Notes: generated by a model from the letters alone, not told the origin. Positions 32,668-43,744 are shown, numbered from the stretch's first letter. The stretch is 60,982 nt of DNA from Chara braunii (GCA_003427395.1 BFEA01000049.1:2869574-2930555); one strand, 5' to 3'. Translations and numbers: made by a program.

Positions 32668-32945
32668 AAAACTATGTCATGTAGAAAAATAAACTGAACA
32701 ACTTTTGCCTCAGGGTCACATCAAAATTCTTCACCAAATTCAAACTAAAAAATAAAATTTAAAAATAATATTTTTATTTTTATTATTTTTAATGTTTTTG
32801 GCCCGGCCGGGCAAGTGNCCCCGAGCCACTCTGGTAGCCTAGTTAGTTTTAGTATTTGATTTTTATTTCAAATTTGTTAAAGAGTTTGAATATAACGCTG
32901 AGGCAAATGTTGTTTAGTTTATTCTTATGCATAACATATATGTTT
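32668..32945. repeat. AT-rich foldback element
   Basis: The left arm (about 32668-32760) has TATGTCATG, AATAAACTGAACAACTTTTG, CCTCAGGGTC and CACCAAATTCAAA. The right arm (about 32858-32945) has the inverted equivalents: CAAATTTGTTAAAGAGTTTG, ACGCTGAGGCAAATGTTGTT and TATGCATAACATA. The centre holds GGCCCGGCCGGGCAAGTG. The centre and left side also occur at 13038-13190, and a further arm copy lies just right of the gap (33975-34040). Confidence 0.75.
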
Positions 32946-32975
32946 TTCATATTTTTTTGAGTTTTTTTTTTTTTT

Positions 32976-33960
32976 NNNNNNNNNNNNNNNNNNNNNNNNN
33001 NNNNNNNNNNNNNNNNNNNNNNNNNNNNNNNNNNNNNNNNNNNNNNNNNNNNNNNNNNNNNNNNNNNNNNNNNNNNNNNNNNNNNNNNNNNNNNNNNNNN
33101 NNNNNNNNNNNNNNNNNNNNNNNNNNNNNNNNNNNNNNNNNNNNNNNNNNNNNNNNNNNNNNNNNNNNNNNNNNNNNNNNNNNNNNNNNNNNNNNNNNNN
33201 NNNNNNNNNNNNNNNNNNNNNNNNNNNNNNNNNNNNNNNNNNNNNNNNNNNNNNNNNNNNNNNNNNNNNNNNNNNNNNNNNNNNNNNNNNNNNNNNNNNN
33301 NNNNNNNNNNNNNNNNNNNNNNNNNNNNNNNNNNNNNNNNNNNNNNNNNNNNNNNNNNNNNNNNNNNNNNNNNNNNNNNNNNNNNNNNNNNNNNNNNNNN
33401 NNNNNNNNNNNNNNNNNNNNNNNNNNNNNNNNNNNNNNNNNNNNNNNNNNNNNNNNNNNNNNNNNNNNNNNNNNNNNNNNNNNNNNNNNNNNNNNNNNNN
33501 NNNNNNNNNNNNNNNNNNNNNNNNNNNNNNNNNNNNNNNNNNNNNNNNNNNNNNNNNNNNNNNNNNNNNNNNNNNNNNNNNNNNNNNNNNNNNNNNNNNN
33601 NNNNNNNNNNNNNNNNNNNNNNNNNNNNNNNNNNNNNNNNNNNNNNNNNNNNNNNNNNNNNNNNNNNNNNNNNNNNNNNNNNNNNNNNNNNNNNNNNNNN
33701 NNNNNNNNNNNNNNNNNNNNNNNNNNNNNNNNNNNNNNNNNNNNNNNNNNNNNNNNNNNNNNNNNNNNNNNNNNNNNNNNNNNNNNNNNNNNNNNNNNNN
33801 NNNNNNNNNNNNNNNNNNNNNNNNNNNNNNNNNNNNNNNNNNNNNNNNNNNNNNNNNNNNNNNNNNNNNNNNNNNNNNNNNNNNNNNNNNNNNNNNNNNN
33901 NNNNNNNNNNNNNNNNNNNNNNNNNNNNNNNNNNNNNNNNNNNNNNNNNNNNNNNNNNNN
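32976..33960. other. Assembly gap (985 unknown bases)
   Basis: All bases are N. The flanks are an arm of the AT-rich foldback repeat on each side, so a repeat-induced break is likely. Any reading frame drawn through it is meaningless. Confidence 1.
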
Positions 33961-34059
33961 CACATTTGGTACGGAATTCAGATATAACGCTGAGGCAAAT
34001 GTTGTTCGTTTTATTTTTCTGCATAACATATATAATTTTCCTATTTATCTCTCTGAGAG

Positions 34060-34667
34060 CTATGGAAGTCTGCGACCTAACCACCCCTCAAAGCAAATGT
34101 TAAGTAATAGTGTTGGACAACTCTTCGTGGCAAGGTTTATTAACAATTTGTCCATCAGGGTTGGGATGATGTCAGTTGAACTACTGGGATTTGTGGTACC
34201 AGATCTAGACCATGATTGTATCATGGGCACTCCATTCTTACATAGGATGGAAGTTGTCCAGTTCTTCANTCATGAGGGGTCATCCTGGATTGGCTTGCAA
34301 GATCCGGAGACTGCACAAAAACAAACTTTTATGGTCTGTACATAAGCATAAGGTATCAGTTAACTCAATTAGAACAGAAAAATATGTTGAAAAGATAAGG
34401 AAAATAAAAGGAAAAGACAAGCAGGAAGTCAAGGAGGAAGTTTCAGTCGATATTAATCAGATTTCAAAGATGATGAAAACTCTTGGCAAACTCAAAAATG
34501 AAGATGGGCAGATTGAAGCATTTAAGAAGGCTGTTCAAAATGCTAAGGGTGAAAAAATAAAATTAAAGTTTGCATCAACTCATCGTTTTTTAAAAAACAA
34601 ATCACCGGTCAAAAAAAAAATACAAGCCCAATGGGGTAAAGAAGAACCCAGTGGCAGTCCTAATTGA
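34060..34667 (+). pseudogene. Protease C-terminal part and linker, Ty3/gypsy element C
   Basis: The frame after the gap carries a retropepsin-type second half: SVGQLFVARFINNLSIRVGM, then LLGFVVPDLDHDCIMGTPFL, where the last part matches the DIILGM-type loop of gypsy proteases. After a stop at 34345 another frame gives a Lys/Glu-rich linker of about 100 codons. The active-site half would lie in the gap. It is on the same strand and just upstream of the RT below. Confidence 0.65.
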
Positions 34668-34930
34668 ANAGGATTATGATGAAACACTGGAGAAAGAAAT
34701 GAGAATTATTAAAGCAAAGAAAGGGGGCGGTTGGATGTAGATATGATTACGATGGCAAAAATCTTGACAGTTAATCATATCCCATGGAATGACAGACCAA
34801 CCTAGTATGCCTTGAAAGAAGAGGCAGAAGTGGTAAGTATCTTGATAAGAAAATTCTCTCTAATGTTATTAAACCTGCTGATGGACCATATGTTAACCAC
34901 TGATTTTGCTTTTAGAAACCAGAGGGAGAA

Positions 34931-35584
34931 TTGAGATGGATACAGAATCTTCAGAANCTCAACTCATTGACGGTACGTGATGCAGGTAGTATCTCTAATG
35001 CTGATCTCCTTTCTGAATTTTATGTTGGTCAATGTATTTATTCTTTAATTGACTTATATTCTGGCTATGATTATTTTCTCATTGATCCCACTAGCCGACC
35101 AATGNNCGACATGCACACGCCGAGAGGGCTCATTCAGATGTGCGTGGCACCTCAGGGTTANACCAATTGTNTGGCAGTGGTTCAAAGGGATATAATCCAA
35201 GTCATGCAGGACATATCTCCTAAGATAACCAGCCCCTATANTGATGATAACCCTGTGAAAGAACCTATAGTAAGAGATAAGACTTTNGTTGTTGATGGAG
35301 TCAGAAAGTTTGTCTGGGAACATGATGAAGGGGTAAAAATGGTCCTAGAGAGACTTCAGAAATATAACCTGACTGCCAATGGACCAAAGTCTCTTCTCTT
35401 TCAAGCAGAGATTACCATTTTNGAAGGGGTAAAAATGGTCCTAGAGAGACTTCAGAAATATAACCTGACTGCCAATGGACCAAAGTCTCTTCTCTTTCAA
35501 GCAGAGATTACCATTTTTGGCTTTAGATGTTTTTCCAAAGGTAGGAGCCCTGAGCTNAAAAAGATAGATAATTTTTTGAACTGA
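34931..35584 (+). pseudogene. Reverse transcriptase, Ty3/gypsy element C
   Basis: RT blocks are recognisable: LRWIQNLQ-LNSLTVRDAG-type fingers, CIYSLIDLYSGYDYFLID (first Asp), PRGLIQMCVAPQG, and SPY-DDNPV, with an N in the second position of the YxDD box. The long insert after YxDD, with VRKFVWEHDEGVKMVLERLQ, is one I associate with a gypsy lineage found in basidiomycete fungi, from memory and unverified. A 95-bp word flanking an N (35327-35517) is duplicated and would add 32 false codons. The frame stops just before the RT-RNase H junction. Confidence 0.8.
35327..35517. repeat. 95-bp duplication flanking a single N in RT of element C
   Basis: Bases 35327-35421 equal 35423-35517 exactly, with N at 35422. 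As with the LTR case, this is best explained as an unmerged contig overlap. Confidence 0.9.
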
Positions 35585-35589
35585 CCTCT

Positions 35590-36300
35590 GCCTCTCAAGA
35601 GAGTGACAGATGTCAGAAGCTTCTTGGGTGTCTGTGGGTTCTGCTACCCTTGCAGAACCTCTAAGTGAAATGGTAAGACAATGGGTTGACTTATCTTGGA
35701 CTGAGAAAAGGCAGATTGTTGCAGAAACTTTACAAGAAAAATTAAAAGACGGAGGTGTAGTGTTGGGGGTGCCTTTCTACGATAATGAGGAGGAGAAACC
35801 CTTCATCATCGAAGCAGATGGGGGACCAGTAGCTCTTGGTGGTGTGCCTATTCAGAAAGATGAAAATGAAAAAAAGACCCTTGAGATTTAAGAGTAGAAC
35901 TCTAAACTCTATAGAGAGAGGCTACACTCAATTCAGGAAGGAGCTATTGGTCATTATCCACTGTCTAAGGTGTTTCAGACACTATGTACTCGGAAGGAGA
36001 TTTATCATGAGGATTGATGCATCTGCTGTGATAGGTGTTATTAAAAAGCGTCAACAAGTGGATCCAACAATAAGCAGTTAGATTGTCTTCATTTGGACTT
36101 TTGATTTTAAACTGGAAAAGATTCCTACTGAAAAGAACCGAGACGATAACCTAAGTCGAATTGAATGGAAAAAAGAAGAAGATGAAGATATCAGTGAGAC
36201 AATTAAGGAATCTGCCTATGTTGATAACTTCTTGAATGAAGAAGACGATGAAGATTATAAAACTTCAAGTTCCTATCAATGAAGTTTATGGCCTAAAGAA
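35590..36300 (+). pseudogene. RNase H and start of the connection to integrase, element C
   Basis: In shifting frames one reads FIIEADGGPVALGGVPIQKD (RNase H first Asp region), then SRTLNSIERGYTQFRKELLV, HYVLGRRFIMRIDASAVIG and IWTFDFKLEKIPTEKNRDDN, followed by LSRI. These are RNase H blocks in gypsy order. An acidic linker follows. Stops and frameshifts are frequent. The coding stretch ends about 30 bp before the left pseudo-LTR of the Penelope-like insertion. Confidence 0.78.
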
Positions 36301-36330
36301 AGAGACAACTAGTAAGAAATCCCCTATAAG

Positions 36331-38026
36331 AGAGAAGAAGATACGATGTTGCCCGGCACAGACAGCGGGCACATGAGAATGGAGAGCAAAGATTCACAAA
36401 GATAAGCACGCTTCATCACACATGTGTATATATACGCAAAATTTGCATGAAACTCAGCGAGATATCATCAAAATGAACTACAAAGTACCAACACGCGGCA
36501 TTCCCCGACGCGTTTCGTCCACCCCGCCAACAAACTCTTCAGGGGGATTAGTCTCATTCAGATATCAACACCCAAGAGGCCATACCGTATGCCTTGCCCC
36601 CCGAAAAACAACAACTACCCTAAGCCTACTCTATCCCAAACCCCGCGATAGTGAGAATCGCCACCCATGATACCATCAACCCCGTCCTCCCGTCTCGGCG
36701 AAACCGTACTACAAGCGCAGCAGGGGTAATGTACGTCGACCGTCCCCCCTCCCACACCGACCGCTAACATCGTGTTAGAATGACAACGAAATGCCATACC
36801 AGCCTTACACACCACGAAAACCGATGCTGCAAGGTAGTAGGATCGGGCAGCGATGAATGCGAAGTAATCTGCCGGTTCGTCAGTACAAGAGTACCTGCAC
36901 ACAACCAAAGACACAATCAAGCACACACGCACAAACAAGATAACCAGAGCCAGGAAGCAAAGACTTCGATCCTGCCGCGCAACTGCAGACCGCTCCCCGT
37001 AGTCCGACAAAGTAGCGGAAAAAACTTCCGCTTAGACGATACACAGAACCAGTTAGCACGACTCACACAGGTGTGGTCAGGCACCATAGCCAAGCGGCGG
37101 CACCGGCTATGACAGCGCATCAACCGTCCACACGTTTGCAACGAAATGTGAGAGGAGGTACCCGGCCAACGGAGCCAAGTATATAGTCAAAGACAGGCAG
37201 CGGAACAGCAGTGTGCGAGCTGCGCAGAAACTCGAGCAACATCGTCTGATCAATCCGAATAGAGTACGGAAGTACGACCAGGAACAGAAGGAAAAACATA
37301 AGCGGAGCTTGGCCGCCGTAAAAGGTCCCGAAAACCGCCAAACCAAGGGTACAGTACGGCTACCCCATACTGTTGCATGGCTATGACGAGTGGATCAAGC
37401 CCGCAATGCAGTATGCCTCAAAGGTGAAATACCCCAAAATAAGGTAAGCAGCAGACCCAAAGCTACACTGCAGACCCAGGTAAAACCGGCCACAGGGGCC
37501 CGTTTGGCAATCCAAGCCAAACCCCTCATGAAACCGAAACAGCCACCACTTCCGCAGCAATAGCCCCCAACTTCGCCCCAAAGGCATGAAACGTAGATGT
37601 CACCAAGCCCCTTGGATACCCTCTCATTAAGAGCTCCCTTCTAACGGCCAACAAAGCCTGATGCTGCCCCCAAGAGTCACCAGAAAACCTGAATACCCGA
37701 TGGAGGGTACTCACAATTGCCCCAATCTTCACCCTTTTGCATGAATACGAAACATAGTCTTGAAAGTTGCCGAAAAGCAAATCCCCGGATTCCCAAAGAC
37801 TCGTTTCATTCTTCACCAAACAAACAGTCCGGCGCGTCACTCCATGCCGAAACACCTCGATCCCTGCGAAAGTTCAGTGCCCACTACCGTCGTCAGTGCG
37901 AACCAAACGCAGCACAGAACCATAACACTTACTAAACTCAGCCAAAAAAGTCTGTGCCCGAAAAAAGTCCGCCTTCCCGGACGTAACAGCGACAAAGATG
38001 GTAACATCATCTACAACCCGAAAACT
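36331..38026 (-). repeat. Pseudo-LTR, downstream copy (3' end of the full Penelope-like element)
   Basis: This is a direct repeat of 50411-52106 with constant offset 14,080, so no net indels. The 926 bp from 36383 to 37308 are identical in both copies. Mismatches occur in the outer 52 bp and are scattered through the RT-coding part beyond 37308. Confidence 0.93.
36502..36547 (-). ncRNA. Hammerhead ribozyme-like motif, downstream copy
   Basis: Reading the minus strand: helix I strand UCCCC (36547-36543), core CUGAAGA (36542-36536, fits CUGANGA), and helix II GUUUG (36535-36531) with UGGAC (36521-36517), containing G-U pairs. Then come GAAA (36516-36513, its last A being 15.1), ACGCGU (36513-36508) as a self-complementary short helix III, C17 (36507) and helix I strand GGGGA (36506-36502). 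Predicted cleavage is between 36507 and 36506. A zero-loop helix III suggests that it works as a dimer or needs breathing, as described for short-helix-III hammerheads of Penelope-like elements. Confidence 0.72.
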
Positions 38027-38062
38027 GTAGACAAGCTTACTATCGGCACCCAGACTCCACAA
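37526..38062 (-). CDS. Penelope-like RT: catalytic palm and thumb
   Basis: Frames on the minus strand give SFRVVDDVTIFVAVTSGKAD, the VDD catalytic motif, then FLAEFSKCYGSVLRLVRTDD and GSGHWTFAGIEVFRHG. After a frame change come SLWESGDLLFGNFQDYV and the thumb-like RELLMRGYPRGLVTSTFHAF. The order and spacing fit Penelope-type RTs. No GIY-YIG domain follows the thumb within the pseudo-LTR, so the endonuclease is not C-terminal here. Confidence 0.75.
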
Positions 38063-38068
38063 AAACTC

Positions 38069-38552
38069 TCATTCAACATAAGAGCATAAAATACACGCAA
38101 TAGGACAGCTAGATGACTTGCCCATGGAGACACCCACGACTTGCTGCAAAAGTTGTCCTCCCGCAGATATGAAGGTATACCTCAGGTCAAATTCAATCAT
38201 ACGCCGAATGATCTTCAAGGACACAGATATGCATTCATCCTTGGACCCACCAAAAGACAACCAGACTTTCTTGCCTCGTTTCGCCAACTTCACCCCCTTA
38301 CACCCACGATTATAAAAAAAAGGTAAGAAACCAATCAATCGCAGTTATAACGTCGGAGTGGGGCAAGGACACAAACATGTCCTTGATGTCAAAGGACGCA
38401 GAAACCATATCAGCAAACCCAGGAATCGACCGAAATCGAGCATCAATTCTCTGCAAACCTACCGGAAAATCCATAACTGCGCTGTCGAGCGCATCGGTCC
38501 CACACGGGGACCCTCCCGGTCGTGTCACGCAGGATCTGGCAGGACTTGTCAC
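38069..38552 (-). CDS. Penelope-like RT: first catalytic block and primer-grip region
   Basis: The frame at 38552-38310 has MVSASFDIKDMFVSLPHSDV, which carries the first catalytic Asp. After a shift, 38338-38069 has FDLRYTFISAGGQLLQQVVG and VSMGKSSSCPIACILCSYVE, equivalent to the YxQxxGxxMGxxxSP block of these RTs. This part is unique to the full copy. Upstream of about 38.56 kb similarity to RT stops because of the inserted hairpin-dense DNA. Confidence 0.75.
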
Positions 38553-39097
38553 GGAGAGCGTTTTGCTGCTCCGACCGAGTGCACCAGCCGTACCTCTCGC
38601 GAGCCCCTACGACAGGACAGGGTCACGCGAGGCACCGCTTACCTCCACTTGCGGGAGCTGTCACCATCCCTTAGGTGGACGTATCCCCACCGAGCTACTG
38701 AACCACATGCGAAGGCTTTTCGTATGCAATTGTATAGGTGGCCCAGCCGAGGCCGTTTCTCATTCGCCGTAGCTAGGGGGTACGCGCGGTCGAACGCCCA
38801 AAAATCGAACCCGTACGTGAATCGCCGTACTGGGGGGCTGAGGTCCCAAACGCGACTCGACGCTGGTCGACTAGGACGCATCACACACACCACGCGTTAC
38901 ACCACAACACTTACACCCGCAAACACGTGACACAATAACACAACAACACAACAACACTACATGCCTAGTCAGTATCCGCCCCATAACTTTCTGAGACAAA
39001 TAACGGATAGGCGTCGCATGCGAGGCTTAGTATAAAACCGCGCGGACGCGGGGCTAAATCATATCGATCCTCAATGTACGCAAGTGGTCGCAATGAT

Positions 39098-39965
39098 GAC
39101 GTACTATGTAGTACCCATGCTCACGCGATCCTCGATAATCTCGAGGGTTGTGTTCGACACTCAAGAGTCGACTAACACGCGCCTTGAGGGTTAATCTCTC
39201 GACGCTGGACAACCGCCATGCGCGGTTGAAGACCACACCCTCTTCTGCACCCTGTGCAGAGGGGTTGAGTAGACAGTTCCAAGCTGTCGTGGCGGTCAGA
39301 GATCAAGGGGTTTCACTTTGACGGCTCCCACGAACTACAACGTCCAACCATACTAATTCTAAAAAGCAAAAAGCTAAAAGGGATCTCTCTTTTCTCTCGA
39401 TGCATGACTTATTTAATCACTATGCGCGACCTCAATGGGTCGTGCGGGCACAAGAAAGTATGATATAAAAGTTATGAGATAGGAAACGATCACTCTCACA
39501 ATAACAATGCGGCCTCCTTCAAAAGTATATATATAATCATTGACAAAAACAAGTATGGATTCAACTCACAAAACATACCTGCAATCACATCAAAGATCCA
39601 CGTCAACAGAGCACACACTACATGGGATCAACTTCAACTATTCTTTGCGCTCACACCCCTCGCTTTAGCCATACAAGCCTCGCTCTTTGTGCAACTCTAA
39701 AAAATAAAATACTCAGCATCTTTATTAAATGGTCATTCAATTAAAGTCTGGGTAAAAACACAACAAAACAATTCAAATCACACGGCCAAAGCCTTTAGGT
39801 TGAGTAGCAAGAATGAATTAGAGTTGAGCCGGAAACCGACCTGTTATCAAAGGATAACAGAAAGTGATCCTTGTAGGATCAACTTGAAGATAGTCAAGCC
39901 TTGAATTAATCTGAATAAAGGTGACCTGCAATGCAGCACAGGCCAGTACCCAAGCCATGCTTGAG
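39098..39965. repeat. Cluster of short perfect stem-loops (left part)
   Basis: Examples (arms and loop): GTACTA-tg-TAGTAC (39101-39114), CCTCG-ataatct-CGAGG (39130-39146), TCGAC/GTCGA (39154-39171), CAACCGC/GCGGTTG (39210-39228), CTGTTATC-aaag-GATAACAG (39841-39860), GATCCT-tgt-AGGATC (39866-39880), CAAGC-cat-GCTTG (39951-39963). Confidence 0.85.
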
Positions 39966-40599
39966 TGATCAAGATATAATCATGTCTAGTTTCTGATGTT
40001 TATATAAAAATATAAGAAATTTTGACAGCATATCCCCTAAACAGGATGGATTGCCAGATTTATCCTAGCTAAAAATAATCTAACTCTCCAAATTCTACAA
40101 ACTTTCGGCAGCTCTTCCCGTAGGAAAAGTGCCTTTCCAGAATTTTTATGAGTCCAAAATGACTAACTCTTTCAGATTTGTAGAAATTTCGGCAGCGCTT
40201 CCCGTAGGAACAGGAGGCTGCCAAGATTTTATATAAAACTGAAAACAGAGATACAAAACAAAGCTATACTTGGGACTAACTCCTGACACCTGCTTGATAA
40301 TTTAGAATCAATGACAATCTGCACGATCTCTAGGTGAGACCGTGAGCTAACACTGATCCTAACTCCTAGCAGGGTCAGTCCTATCTTATCCCAAGGTTCC
40401 CTCCCATCATCCATCCTATCTGCCTATGGCTCCAGCACTCAGCGAGCATCTAAAACAACTAACCTATCGAAAAGATGCCCTATAGTGAGAGCCCACAACC
40501 ATGCATACACAAGCATCTCTCACAATCCCACATCAGTTTAGCCCCAGTAGTTCGTTAAATCACTCAGTTCTTCCCTTTTTACGTCCCCCTCACTTATGA

Positions 40600-41875
40600 C
40601 ATATGGTCAGACAAGGCCCTAACCCTAGGGTATGCCTGACCTGCCTAGGTACACAAGTGGGGTACGCACATTTGGACTGCCCTAACCCTAGGGTATGCCC
40701 AATATAACATGAACTGTACACATAAGGCATATGACCAGACCGCCCTAACCCTAGGGTACGTCTGGTTTCTGCCTAACTGACGACAAAGAGCATACAACTG
40801 GATTGCCCTAACCCTAGGGTGTGCCCAATCTGCTTTAAACAAAGTTACATACGACATCATTCTAGACCATCCCTACTCAGGGGTAGGTCTAGCTTGCCTG
40901 AACATAAGTACAAACGACAAAAAGTTGGACCGCCCTAACCCTAGGGTACGTCCAACCCACAACACATCTATGACAAAAGCATATCACTAGGCCGCCCTAA
41001 CCCTAGGGTACGTCTAGTTAGCCATACAGTTTAAGTTACATAAAGCAATGAGATCAGACTGCCATAACCCTATGGTGTGTCTGATCTTCCAGAACAGTTA
41101 TAAATACCGAAACGCTAGACCGCCCTAATGATCAGACTGCCCTAACCCTAGGGTGTGCTTGATCTGCCAGAACAGTTATAAACACCGAAACGCTACACCG
41201 CCCTAACCCTAAGGTACGTCCAACTTACTTTAAACGACAAAAGCTTATCGCTAGGCCGCCCTAACCCTAGGTTTAGACCTTGTTAGCCATACAACATAAA
41301 ATAGGGTACAAATACTTTCACAGACTTCATGTTTTTCCTTCTCTTATTAAGCAGTCGATCGGACCTTTCCATGAGCATATAACTGAACCGCCCTAACCCT
41401 AGGGTACGTTCAGTCTGCCCAGTTACCTTTGTTTTACTCTTCATCTCTTTCCCTCTTCCTTAGTTCTACCTGACTTACTGACTGGCTTTTCCCACCTGGG
41501 GTGCCCGTCTGTCAGAAGTATAAGTTCAATAAAATATATATATCAAAATTTATACTTTTGGTTGGCCAGTTGATTCATGGCTCATGACTAAGCCGCCCTA
41601 ACCCTAGGGTTTACTTTGTCTTATGCCGTTATTCCCTCATAAAAAACATGCACCATAACTCATTAAAAGAAACATCCGGACTCTGAGCCTTCCCCACCCG
41701 GGGTGCCCGTCCTCCTGTTCAGAAACCCTCAAAGAAACGGCGACTGAGCCATCCAACCTAGGGCAGGCCCAATCCTAAGAACAAGGTCATTCAGACAGCC
41801 CAACAAACAAAAATAAACATAGCACTGAGTCCACACCAACCTAGGGGAACTCAGCCTTGGGTTCACCCGGTTGAA
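40600..41875. repeat. Array of about 16 stem-loops with telomere-like core and covarying arms
   Basis: At least nine exact copies of CCCTAACCCTAGGG, plus variants, occur every 40-150 bp. Each is flanked by its own inverted arms: GGTCAG/CTGACC (40605/40636), ACCAGAC/GTCTGGT (40734/40760), CTAGACC/GGTCTAG (40862/40886), GTTGGAC/GTCCAAC (40924/40950), GATCAGAC/GTCTGATC (41052/41079), ACTGAAC/GTTCAGT (41382/41408), CTGAGT/ACTCAG (41825/41849). Arms differ between units but pair within a unit. In the 41052 unit even the core stem changes in step (CCATA/TATGG for CCCTA/TAGGG). It is not CRISPR: the conserved part is a short palindrome and the spacing is irregular. Confidence 0.88.
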
Positions 41876-42519
41876 GCACGCAAAACATCTTCCTCCCGCC
41901 TTCCCCCCAATTCATTCTGTCTGAATTCGCTCAAAGTATATGACTTTTCATATATATGTGTTTATTTACCCTTTCGTAGAGCATGTTCTGACATACATAA
42001 CAAAAGTAAGAAGTAATAACCTCACATAGTTGTGTTCAAGTAGCCGAAGGATAAAGGTTAGGGGAAGGGATCACACAGGTTAACGAAGATATACCTGAAG
42101 TTCCCTGCCTCCAGAACCCTGCCTGGGCTCCGGCAGAGCTCCCGCAATCGGTGGGGCGAACCTCCCACAGAGGCCTCGGCGCGGTCCTACGGGTTTCAAT
42201 CCCGCCTGCCGCCTTCCTCTCGTAACCTCAGACCAGACTTAGAGAAAGACAGATAGAGGTAGAAAGTTTAGACTCTCGAGATCCAGGAGAGGTGCACTCA
42301 ACTCACAGTGAGAGGGCATTGAAGTCTCGGTGCGCCTGAGGGCCCCGCAATGATGGCCAATGTAACAGCTAGGTCAACTAAGTCAAACTGCCGAAGTAGC
42401 CCCTCCTGATGAACCTTCAGTTCGCAGCGTCAACCCCCTACTCGCCCAGTCTGACCATCTCCCCAAGTCTGGCCGCCCTAACTTAGCCCAGCCCTCCCGC
42501 GGCTTCACAACAGCTTGTG

Positions 42520-42930
42520 ACAGTCCACCATGGTATGCAACCATACGGAGTAACCAGTAACAGGTTGCAACAACAACCAGCAGCAACAGCAGTCTGTGCG
42601 CAGCCTCAGTGCCCCGCAACAACAATCCGCCCGTCGCACTTGTGCCCAGTCCACAGGGGCAACAGCCGGGCACAGCGGCGGTCAACAGCAACGGCAATAG
42701 CCCGTTCCCAGTCCGCAGCAGCAGCTGCCCGTGTACTGTTTCCCAACACACCCACAGTACTCAGCAGTAGTCGCCAGCACCAATAACCCATACTGAGTCC
42801 GCTGCCACAGTAGCAGTAGCCCACAATGGTGGTCAGCAGCAACAGCAGCGGCTCCCAGGCAGCAATAGCAGCTATCAGCAGTGGCGTACAGTCCCCAGCA
42901 GCAGTACACAGTGGTGGGTGACAGCAGTCA
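42520..42930. repeat. CAG/CAA-rich low-complexity region
   Basis: Diffuse CAGCAG, CAACAG and AGTAGC words give spurious Leu/Cys-rich or Gln-rich frames on both strands. No gene is supported. Confidence 0.7.
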
Positions 42931-43744
42931 TTTACGCCAGCGCGCGCCCGTTGTATGACTCAGCAATCTGTGACAGTGCGTCGACCTGCGCGCCCAACAG
43001 CCTTGCGTAGTACCATAGCGAAAAGAAACAGGATGCGGCAGTGAACTTGCGCATAGTCAGAGGAAACAGTATCTAGTGTGCACACAGTCAACAGAAGAGT
43101 AGCAGCGTGTGCACCGTCTGTCTGCGTCGACGAGGAGCCTGGTCTGTCCGTGCTTAGAATAGCACGCAGCCCGCCCGTGCTACGAAGTGTGCAGTACTTT
43201 GTCATACAGCTGGGAGGGAGGGAACATCAGCGGCCGCAACTGTGCTCTGTCGCACACCGTGCCAACTGTTCATGCTCGGTCAACGAATGCTGTATCATAC
43301 GCAGCAGTGGTCAAATGGGAACAGCAATAGCCCGAACCCAGGCGACCACCAGCGTGCTACAGCCGTAGCCTGTTTCCACCACCGTGTTGGTAACGTTCCC
43401 CCACGCACTGCACCTTCGCCCCTTGTGAGCTAGCTGTAGTCTCACTGCGCCACATAGCCGTACTCCAAGTTGTGCCGTAAGTCGTAATAGGCCTAGTAGT
43501 CACCTCTGTAGTGTAGCAACTGAGGTAGACTGCGGGGCCTACTGCGAAGGACCGATAAGGAACATTGCAGTCCACCAACAGGTAACCCTCCTGCCATGGC
43601 TCTCCTCGACAGCCCCTCAGTATCGCCGTACCACTCGCCTGGCTGACACAACTCCTGGCAGGACGACGCGCAAGGGCCGGCAGCATTCCATGAGTCTCGC
43701 TCTTAAGAGCCACTCTGGTTGCTGTCCGTGCATTAATCCTTGTC

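Noticed and set aside
32849-34345. Reading frames of 346-472 codons across 33 kb
   Set aside because: They consist almost entirely of unknown bases from the gap.
38358-38930. 190-codon plus-strand frame
   Set aside because: It is antisense to the Penelope RT palm and has no recognisable domain; a shadow frame.
40600-41875. CRISPR-like array
   Set aside because: The conserved part is a 14-bp palindrome flanked by unit-specific inverted arms, with spacing from 40 to 150 bp. Spacers are not of uniform length, no cas-like genes are present, and the DNA is eukaryotic.
40600-41875. Interstitial telomere array
   Set aside because: CCCTAACCC is telomere-like, but it never extends to consecutive repeats; each copy is a closed palindrome with its own arms.
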